Below, in pieces: positions 58,493 through 64,000 of a stretch of DNA of 64,000 nt. Below the pieces are notes generated by a model. That model did not search any database, was not told the origin of the DNA, and worked only from the letters and a program-made list of their open reading frames with translations. Position 1 is the stretch's first letter; each line of letters begins with the position of its first letter. Location: contig CAWCVZ010000005.1 of NCBI GenBank assembly GCA_963798865.1, forward strand, positions 682,001 through 746,000, written 5' to 3'. This DNA is from RBG-16-34-14 sp963798865. GTDB lineage: Bacteria > Bacteroidota > Ignavibacteria > Ignavibacteriales > Ignavibacteriaceae. The position numbers and the translations under genes are program-made.

Positions 58493-59893
58493 ATGAGCAG
58501 AAAAATTTTCTATTTACTGATTGGATTGCTGTTTTTACAGGTTTCAAGTTTATCGCAGGAGTGGGTACAAACAGCAGGCACACCAATGGGCGGCGGAGTT
58601 ACAGATATGCTGGTAAAAGAGAACGGGGACATATTTGTAACAACATCATCTTATAACTGGCCAAGTGTTCAGGGGGGAATCAGAAGATCAACAAACGATG
58701 GGGATACCTGGCAGAACATAGTTTTTGCTTACAACAGCAGAACAATTGAAGAAGCCCCCAACGGAACCTTATATGCTAGTATCTGGTGGTATCCTAATAA
58801 TGAAGGACTATTCTATTCAACGGATAATGGAACAACGTGGTATGGTCCATTAGTAGATGTACCATCGGGCGATAACATATTTTCTATAGCAATAGATACT
58901 GGAACGTCCCAGTATTCGATGTTTGTCGGGACAAGAAACGGAATTTTCCGTTCAACCAATTCGGGCTCGTCATTCCAATATGCAAATAATGGGATCCCGT
59001 CAAATTCGTGGGTATACGATTTGGCGATAGATTCTACATCAGGAATCGTAGCCGCGGCTACTACAAATGGATTGTTTGTTTCTACTAATAACGGTGATCT
59101 TTGGTTGCAAACAACAGGTCTTCCAACATCAGACACTACAGTTTCTTTACTTTTTGATTATCCACTTCCCATAGATAATAGTACTTTAGAAAATGGTTCA
59201 TATCCCAGGTTAATTATAGGCACTCACGAGGGTAACTTATTCCAATCATCTAAAGAAAATTCGTATGCTTGGGTTACTGCACTTTATGTTTTTGCTCCCT
59301 CCGAAGAAGTGGTAAAAATAGCCGAATGGACATTGCTGAATTTGAATACAAAATATTATGGTGTTTGTTTGTTTCCAAATGCAACGAATGGTGGCGGAGT
59401 ATACACTTCGACAAATCTGGAACAAGGTTTCACAGCCCAAAATGATGGTTTACCGTCAAATCCAAAGACATCAGCTTTTGGTATCGCAGGTGTACGAGGT
59501 GCTGATGATCCGGATAGAACTGAAACGATCCAGGTTTATGTTGGATTGTACGAGGACAGCAGTAATGGTGCAAAAATTTACAAGAGAACCTATACAGTAG
59601 ATGTTGAACAATCTTCCTCTGGAATACTAGGTGAATATGACCTCGCTCAGAACTATCCCAACCCATTCAATCCAACTACTACAATCAAATTTGCTATTCC
59701 AAATGAATCATTTGTTAGGTTAGAAATATTTAATACTCTGGGTGAAAAAGTAACAACACTAGTATCAGAAGAATTGAACGCAGGCCATTATAAGTATGAA
59801 TGGGATGCAAAAGGATTGCCCAGCGGTATTTATTTCTACAGGCTGCAAACACAACTTTATGCTGAAAGCAAGAAGATGATATTAATAAAATAA
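58493..59893 (+). CDS. Secreted BNR-repeat propeller protein with T9SS sorting domain
   Basis: This 466-residue relative of the gene just before it has a signal peptide (to L-S-L/S-Q near 22), Asp-box repeats (R-R-S-T-N-D-G-D-T-W, Y-S-T-D-N-G-T-T-W, F-R-S-T-N-S-G-S-S-F, V-S-T-N-N-G-D-L-W), a less regular second half, and a sorting domain from about 381 (N-Y-P-N-P-F-N-P-T-T) to K-K-M-I-L-I-K. AAAGGAG precedes the ATG. It is operonic with both neighbours. It is probably a cell-surface or secreted binding protein; no enzyme signature is seen. Confidence 0.83.
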   Translation: MSRKIFYLLIGLLFLQVSSLSQEWVQTAGTPMGGGVTDMLVKENGDIFVTTSSYNWPSVQGGIRRSTNDGDTWQNIVFAYNSRTIEEAPNGTLYASIWWYPNNEGLFYSTDNGTTWYGPLVDVPSGDNIFSIAIDTGTSQYSMFVGTRNGIFRSTNSGSSFQYANNGIPSNSWVYDLAIDSTSGIVAAATTNGLFVSTNNGDLWLQTTGLPTSDTTVSLLFDYPLPIDNSTLENGSYPRLIIGTHEGNLFQSSKENSYAWVTALYVFAPSEEVVKIAEWTLLNLNTKYYGVCLFPNATNGGGVYTSTNLEQGFTAQNDGLPSNPKTSAFGIAGVRGADDPDRTETIQVYVGLYEDSSNGAKIYKRTYTVDVEQSSSGILGEYDLAQNYPNPFNPTTTIKFAIPNESFVRLEIFNTLGEKVTTLVSEELNAGHYKYEWDAKGLPSGIYFYRLQTQLYAESKKMILIK

Positions 59894-59904
59894 AGGCAAA
59901 CAAA

Positions 59905-61224
59905 ATGAAAATATTTTATCTGTCACTTTCGTTAGTACTTTTTTTATACACAACTGTAACGATTATTCATCCTCAATCAGCCCATACTACGCTTGAAGAA
60001 ACGTACGGCAAAAACGGTTTCACAGTAATGAAAGACAATTCAGCAGAAAAAATAATGGAAGGAAGCTGGAGACAGGGTACTAATATGCCCAATCCAAGGT
60101 ATTACAGCGGATCTGTTATGTATACAAGAAACGATACATTATGGCTATATGTATTTGGTGGTGACACAACAGGAGGAGGTGTTGCAACAACAACGTGTTT
60201 AAGATATAATGTTAACACCGATACCTGGGAATATATTGCACCGCTACCTGTACCAATGCGTGTCAATGCCGCTGCAAGATTAGGAGATAAACTATACACG
60301 ATGGGTGGTTTTTCAGCACCGTTTCCTTCCCCGGCATTAACCGATTTTTATGAATATGACATTAATACAAACAGTTGGACACAGTTACCGGATCTGCCTG
60401 AGCCATTATTCTTTCACGGCGCTGAAGGTTTTGAAGATTCACTTATATATATAATGGGAGGAGTAATAAACACTCCTTCCAGAACTGATACCTGGTCTGA
60501 TAATATTTTTCTGTTTAACAGAAATAACCAGAGTTTCCGCCCTGCTACCAATTTACCAATTCCCATTGCAGGCTTTGCACATAGTGAATACCTTAACAGT
60601 TTCATTGTTAACTCCGGCCTTAAGAGCGAAACCGAACTCTCTAATTCTACATTTATAGGTAATATAGATCCAGGCGAAAGGCAAACTATTAATTGGACAC
60701 AGGGAGCGAATCACCCGCTGAGTTTATATGCAAATTATTCCGCTCCGTTTCCAAACGGAGAAATTTATAGTGCAGGGGGAAGCAATACACCCGGATTAAC
60801 TCCTGTAAATAATGTATCCTCTTATGATCTAAATATTAATATATATAATAATGAAGATCCATTACCTGTTTACGGTATGGCTTATTCCGCTGGTTATATT
60901 AATATAATTCCGAATCAGAATGATTATTACGATGTGGAAATTGTAAATGTAGTTATTTCGGGAGGAATTATTACTGGCCCTGCAATATCAAACCAAACAT
61001 GGATTTTTACAGATACAGTAGAGGTAAACAGAGTTGACGAGAATGATAATAATATCCCAAATACATATTCACTATCCCAAAACTATCCTAATCCTTTCAA
61101 TCCATCTACAAAAATTCAGTTTGCCCTTCCTCATGAATCATTTACAAGATTAGAAATTTTCAATTCACTTGGTCAAAAAGTTTCAACTCTCGTATCTGAA
61201 AATCTTAAAGCCGGGCACTTATGA
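59905..61224 (+). CDS. Secreted kelch-type propeller protein with T9SS sorting domain (C-terminal frameshift)
   Basis: This protein has a signal peptide (N-terminal 25 residues) and kelch-type repeats: G-S-V-M-Y, L-W-L-Y-V-F-G-G-D, Y-N-V-N-T-D-T-W-E-Y, A-A-R-L-G-D-K-L-Y-T-M-G-G, Y-D-I-N-T-N-S-W-T. A sorting domain from about 387 (N-Y-P-N-P-F-N-P-S-T) breaks off at A-G-H-L. Removing one T near 61219 gives A-G-H-Y-E-Y-E-W-N-A-K-G and carries on to K-K-L-L-L-M-K with a stop at 61322-61324, so the full gene is 59905-61324. It is the third gene of the propeller operon and is followed by a strong terminator. Confidence 0.82.
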   Translation: MKIFYLSLSLVLFLYTTVTIIHPQSAHTTLEETYGKNGFTVMKDNSAEKIMEGSWRQGTNMPNPRYYSGSVMYTRNDTLWLYVFGGDTTGGGVATTTCLRYNVNTDTWEYIAPLPVPMRVNAAARLGDKLYTMGGFSAPFPSPALTDFYEYDINTNSWTQLPDLPEPLFFHGAEGFEDSLIYIMGGVINTPSRTDTWSDNIFLFNRNNQSFRPATNLPIPIAGFAHSEYLNSFIVNSGLKSETELSNSTFIGNIDPGERQTINWTQGANHPLSLYANYSAPFPNGEIYSAGGSNTPGLTPVNNVSSYDLNINIYNNEDPLPVYGMAYSAGYINIIPNQNDYYDVEIVNVVISGGIITGPAISNQTWIFTDTVEVNRVDENDNNIPNTYSLSQNYPNPFNPSTKIQFALPHESFTRLEIFNSLGQKVSTLVSENLKAGHL

Positions 61225-61350
61225 GTATGAATGGAATGCAAAAGGGTTATCAAGCGGTGTTTATTTCTATCATCTTTCAACCGAAAACTTTACCCGGACA
61301 AAAAAACTTTTGCTGATGAAGTAATCTTTATTGAAAATAGAATTATTTAG

Positions 61351-61376
61351 TCCCTGCTTACTGGCAGGGATTTTTT
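61351..61376 (+). terminator. Intrinsic terminator of the propeller operon
   Basis: A 7-bp perfect stem (TCCCTGC / GCAGGGA, loop TTACTG) is followed by TTTTTT. It lies 26 bases past the restored stop of the kelch gene. Confidence 0.9.
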
Positions 61377-61471
61377 ATTAATGAATGAAATTTTGACAGG
61401 AAGTTTATCCTTCTCTTAATTATATTTGTTGAAATTAAGTTAAGATATTTTTTTAACAGAAAGGTAATTAA

Positions 61472-62173
61472 ATGAATAGAGTTTTAGTGGGAATGCTGGT
61501 TTCGGTAATGTTTTTATTTTCTGCTTGTGACAATAGTAAAGATAAAAAAATTCAAGAGATTCAAAAGGAAAATCCCAATGCACACGTAGTTGAAGTAAAA
61601 GAACATATGGATGCTTCGAATTATACTTATATGAAAGTTGAAGAAAAAGATAACGAGTTCTGGATTGCTGTTCCTCAAATGGAAGTTAATGATGGAGATG
61701 TTTTGTACTTTACAAAAAGTATGACGATGCAAAAGTTCCATAGCGAAACTTTAGACAGAACTTTTGATTCAATCTTATTTGTTGATGATATATCCAAAAC
61801 TCTTAAGTCACCGGACGGAAAAATGTCTCATCCAAACGTTGAATCAACTAAAGAAAATGTTAAAGTTGAACCATTAAAAGATGGATATACTATAGCAAAA
61901 CTTTTTAATGAAAAAAAATCCCTTGTTGGGAAGAAAATTAAAGTTAAAGGTAAAGTAGTTAAATATAATGAGGGCATTCTGAACCGTAACTGGATTCATA
62001 TTCAGGATGGGACAGGAGAAAAAGATAGTTATGACCTTGTTATTACCACTAATACTTCTGTACAAATAGGGCAAACAATAATTGCTGAAGGAACAGTAGC
62101 TCTGGATAAAGACTTTGGAGCAGGATATGTATATGCTGTTCTTTTAGAAGATGCGGAAATAAAAACAGAATAA
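61472..62173 (+). CDS. Lipoprotein with OB-fold-like C-terminal domain
   Basis: This 233-residue protein has a lipoprotein signal (F-L-F-S-A-C, C19) followed by a charged linker. Two similar halves follow: a first region (about 40-105: Y-T-Y-M-K-V-E-E-K, F-W-I-A-V-P, V-N-D-G-D-V-L-Y-F) and a C-terminal OB-like barrel (about 140-232: L-V-G-K-K-I-K-V-K-G-K-V-V-K, N-W-I-H-I-Q-D-G-T-G, G-Q-T-I-I-A-E-G-T-V-A). This layout is that of NrfJ-like/'GW dipeptide' OB-fold periplasmic proteins found beside cytochromes in other bacteria. No cytochrome is adjacent here. A GAAAGG site precedes the ATG. The role is unknown. Confidence 0.78.
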   Translation: MNRVLVGMLVSVMFLFSACDNSKDKKIQEIQKENPNAHVVEVKEHMDASNYTYMKVEEKDNEFWIAVPQMEVNDGDVLYFTKSMTMQKFHSETLDRTFDSILFVDDISKTLKSPDGKMSHPNVESTKENVKVEPLKDGYTIAKLFNEKKSLVGKKIKVKGKVVKYNEGILNRNWIHIQDGTGEKDSYDLVITTNTSVQIGQTIIAEGTVALDKDFGAGYVYAVLLEDAEIKTE

Positions 62174-62202
62174 GGGAACCCAAAAACTTCTGGAATGAAA
62201 TG

Positions 62203-62222
62203 ATTCTCACTTCCGTGGGAAT
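62203..62222. repeat. Short palindromic intergenic repeat
   Basis: ATTCTCAC / GTGGGAAT (one G-T pair) closes a TTCC loop and is followed by GACG. The form ATTCCCAC-TTCC-GTGGGAATGACG is a frequent dispersed palindrome in many bacterial genomes (recollection). It lies between two converging genes and may also act as their terminator. Confidence 0.55.
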
Positions 62223-62276
62223 GACGTTTGAGTAGTTATTACTTTAAGACAGCTTCTTTAGTTTGGAAATATCTGT

Positions 62277-64000
62277 TCAATTAATCCTATTGCCCGGCAT
62301 TTCCTGGTTATTCTGGTACAAAATTAATTTATTGAATTCTCCATTTTCGTCAGGTACAAATTCTATCTGTGCATTAACTACTTTATAATAAAATTTATTT
62401 TCTGATTGCGGGAATATTTCAAATTCACCCTGTCCGGTTGCCTGTGCGAAAACTTTTTCTCCATCAATCCTGATTGTAATTACAAAATTTGGAAAGAGCT
62501 GATATTTGCCTTCATATTTTTTTAAAGTTGATGTATCGATTGTAACCTGTTCAGGTTGAAACTCAACGCCAAGCTCTTTAAGCTTATTAATTCCGTTGGT
62601 ATTACCGGGATTAAGTTCGAGTGATTTTTTATAATATTTTATTGCTCCTTCTTTATCACCTTTCTTCATAAGAGCTTCGGCATAACTATCATAAGTATTA
62701 AAGGATTCAGGATATTCTTCCATATTTAATTTAAAAATCCGGAGAGCAATATCAACCATATCCTGGTTTAAATAATTATATCCCAACAAATTAATATTAC
62801 CTTCAGAAAAATCATATTCATCTTTGTTTTCATTTTTAATTTTTGTGTATGTGTTTATTGCTTCATCAATTCCTTTTTCGTCAATTATCTTTCCTAAAAA
62901 ATCAGCTAAAGGTTTTTTAGGATATTTAAATTCATAGCCATTCAATATCCTGGCAATTTGTATCGCCATTTCACCAAGCGGCGGATTGCCAATATTGTTA
63001 AAAATAATTATGGTCTGTTTCTTATCAACGAGCCGGGCAAAGTAAGTATTAAATCCATAAATTCCACCGGAATGAGCAATAACTTTTGTGCTGTCATTTT
63101 CAGTAAACTTTTGCTCTCCTATTCCCCAGCCGTATCCATAATTTGAAAGGAAAGGAGTGAACATTTTTTCTTTGCTTCCTAAAGAAAGAATTTTATCTGT
63201 ATAAAGAGACTGATCCCATTTCAAAAGATCCTCAACTGTTGAATACATGCTTCCCGCGCCCAATGCATTAGGCATATAAATGTAAGCATCGCTAAAAATC
63301 CGGTTACCGAATTTAAGGTAACCATAAGCTTTCTTTTTAATTACACTTTCTTCCTCTCCTTCTACTCCGGTGTTAAGCATACCCACAGGCGTGAATATTC
63401 TTTCTTTGAGTAACTGACCGAAATCTTTACCGGTTACTTTTTCGGCTATTATTGCTAAAAGGTAATAACCAGTATTATCATAAGAAAATTGTGCCCCCGG
63501 TTCAAATTCAAGATCTCCGCTGTGAAAATGTTTTATGAAATATTCTTTATCATAATGATTGCGCAAAGAATCAGTCCAAACATTCGGCATACTTGTGTAT
63601 GATGTAATTCCTGACGTGTGGGTTAAAAGGTTATGGATTGTAACTTTATCCCCGGTATCTTTTCTGTAATCAGAAAGATAATCTGTAATTTTCCCGTCCA
63701 GTTTAATTTTACCCTCTTCAACAAGCTGCATTATTATAGTTGCAGTAAATTGTTTTGATATAGATCCGATTCTGAATTTTGTATCAGGTGTATTCGGAAC
63801 TTCCCATTCCAGGTTTGCAAAACCATATCCCTTTGAAAGAATAACATTCCCGTTTTCTGCGACAAGAGCGCTTCCATTAAAAAGACCATATTCGAAGTAG
63901 CGGTTCAGTAATTCATCAATTTTTTCAGCCTTATCCTGGGGAAATATTAAGCAGGGTTGTAAAATAATTATTACAAATAAAAGTACAATTGATTTTCTCA
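62277..64000 (-). CDS. Class C beta-lactamase-like serine hydrolase with TPR-like C-terminal region (start just off window)
   Basis: The frame runs open to the right edge of the window. The N-terminus reads R-K-S-I-V-L-L-F-V-I-I-I-L-Q-P, a signal peptide, with the last visible bases being the TG of an ATG whose A is at 64001. Active-site motifs: S-I-S-K (nucleophile Ser, near residue 75), Y-D-N-T-G-Y (the Y-x-N motif), and H-S-G-G (KTG-equivalent H-x-G). After the hydrolase domain a TPR-like pair (Y-N-Y-L-N-Q-D-M-V-D; A-E-A-L-M-K-K-G-D-K-E-G-A-I-K-Y-Y-K-K-S) and a small beta domain follow, a common plan for exported peptidase/esterase-type members. An internal Met at 63731 would lose the nucleophile and is rejected as start. 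Confidence 0.88.
   Translation of the reverse strand, partial: RKSIVLLFVIIILQPCLIFPQDKAEKIDELLNRYFEYGLFNGSALVAENGNVILSKGYGFANLEWEVPNTPDTKFRIGSISKQFTATIIMQLVEEGKIKLDGKITDYLSDYRKDTGDKVTIHNLLTHTSGITSYTSMPNVWTDSLRNHYDKEYFIKHFHSGDLEFEPGAQFSYDNTGYYLLAIIAEKVTGKDFGQLLKERIFTPVGMLNTGVEGEEESVIKKKAYGYLKFGNRIFSDAYIYMPNALGAGSMYSTVEDLLKWDQSLYTDKILSLGSKEKMFTPFLSNYGYGWGIGEQKFTENDSTKVIAHSGGIYGFNTYFARLVDKKQTIIIFNNIGNPPLGEMAIQIARILNGYEFKYPKKPLADFLGKIIDEKGIDEAINTYTKIKNENKDEYDFSEGNINLLGYNYLNQDMVDIALRIFKLNMEEYPESFNTYDSYAEALMKKGDKEGAIKYYKKSLELNPGNTNGINKLKELGVEFQPEQVTIDTSTLKKYEGKYQLFPNFVITIRIDGEKVFAQATGQGEFEIFPQSENKFYYKVVNAQIEFVPDENGEFNKLILYQNNQEMPGNRIN

Noticed and set aside
62277..63731. Complete serine hydrolase starting at Met 63731
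   Set aside because: That start would drop the S-x-x-K nucleophile and the signal peptide, both of which are visible in frame up to the window edge.

Overview
The window is AT-rich DNA (roughly one third G+C by eye), densely packed with genes on both strands, and looks like the chromosome of a free-living Gram-negative bacterium of the Bacteroidota/Chlorobiota/Ignavibacteriota group. Ignavibacteria are the best fit (inference). The main evidence is six secreted proteins with a C-terminal type IX secretion sorting domain (core Y-P-N-P-F-N-P-S-T, ending in KK-M/L-hydrophobic-K), a PorV/PorQ-type outer-membrane protein, a TonB receptor with a carboxypeptidase-regulatory N-terminal domain, a DUF5916 barrel, BshA (bacillithiol) and a bacterial GGGP synthase. 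No rRNA, transposase, integrase, phage gene or CRISPR array is visible. One tRNA (Arg, CCT) is present.

Layout. 1-5.2 kb: DUF192 tail, gmhA, GGGP synthase, an orphan ParA overlapping an ArsC/Spx-like gene, a PPK2 kinase and a di-haem cytochrome c. 5.3-9.7 kb: secreted esterase, Trm112-like protein, membrane methyltransferase, cell-wall amidase, then thioredoxin. 9.9-15.2 kb: cupredoxin lipoprotein, a cysteine-less ArsC-like protein, a class A beta-lactamase-like hydrolase, and a reverse-strand operon bshA / DNPH1-like hydrolase / unknown / RNA m5C methyltransferase. 15.5-20.9 kb: PfkB kinase, RfbD-like reductase, a DUF6922-like/AbiEii-type nucleotidyltransferase pair, GH13 amylase and HAD phosphatase. 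21-26.5 kb: ECF sigma factor, zinc-type anti-sigma factor with HEAT-like repeats, DUF4097 protein, DUF5916 protein. 26.7-36.7 kb: dipeptidyl peptidase IV, tRNA-Arg, and a reverse-strand surface operon (PorV-like, TonB receptor, FnIII protein, IPT/TIG lipoprotein). 37-43 kb: formamidopyrimidine-DNA glycosylase, aconitase and a large secreted metalloprotease. 43.4-52.6 kb: lipoprotein plus a 34-residue membrane peptide, rpiA, an OmpA-family protein, then zwf-pgl-pgi, enolase and an EamA transporter. 52.6-64 kb: macro-domain protein, RRM protein, CotH-family protein, three tandem secreted propeller/kelch proteins, an OB-fold lipoprotein and a serine hydrolase cut by the window edge.

Functionally, zwf, pgl, pgi, rpiA and eno cover much of central sugar metabolism and NADPH supply. 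BshA and thioredoxin point to thiol redox control. The T9SS cargo, PorV-like protein, TonB receptor, DPP IV, amylase and protease describe a cell that digests polymers at its surface and imports the products.

The most striking feature of the sequence itself is a set of nine apparent single-base indels in eight otherwise well-conserved genes, mostly at short homopolymers. One lies inside the HExxH motif of the protease and one inside the Zn motif of the anti-sigma factor. They look more like sequencing or assembly errors than decay, and these genes should be read as probably intact in the cell. No clearly new multi-gene system was found. The best candidates for follow-up are the overlapping toxin-antitoxin-like pair, the HEAT-repeat anti-sigma factor, the surface operon at 29-36.7 kb, the small membrane peptide and three possible RNA or repeat structures.
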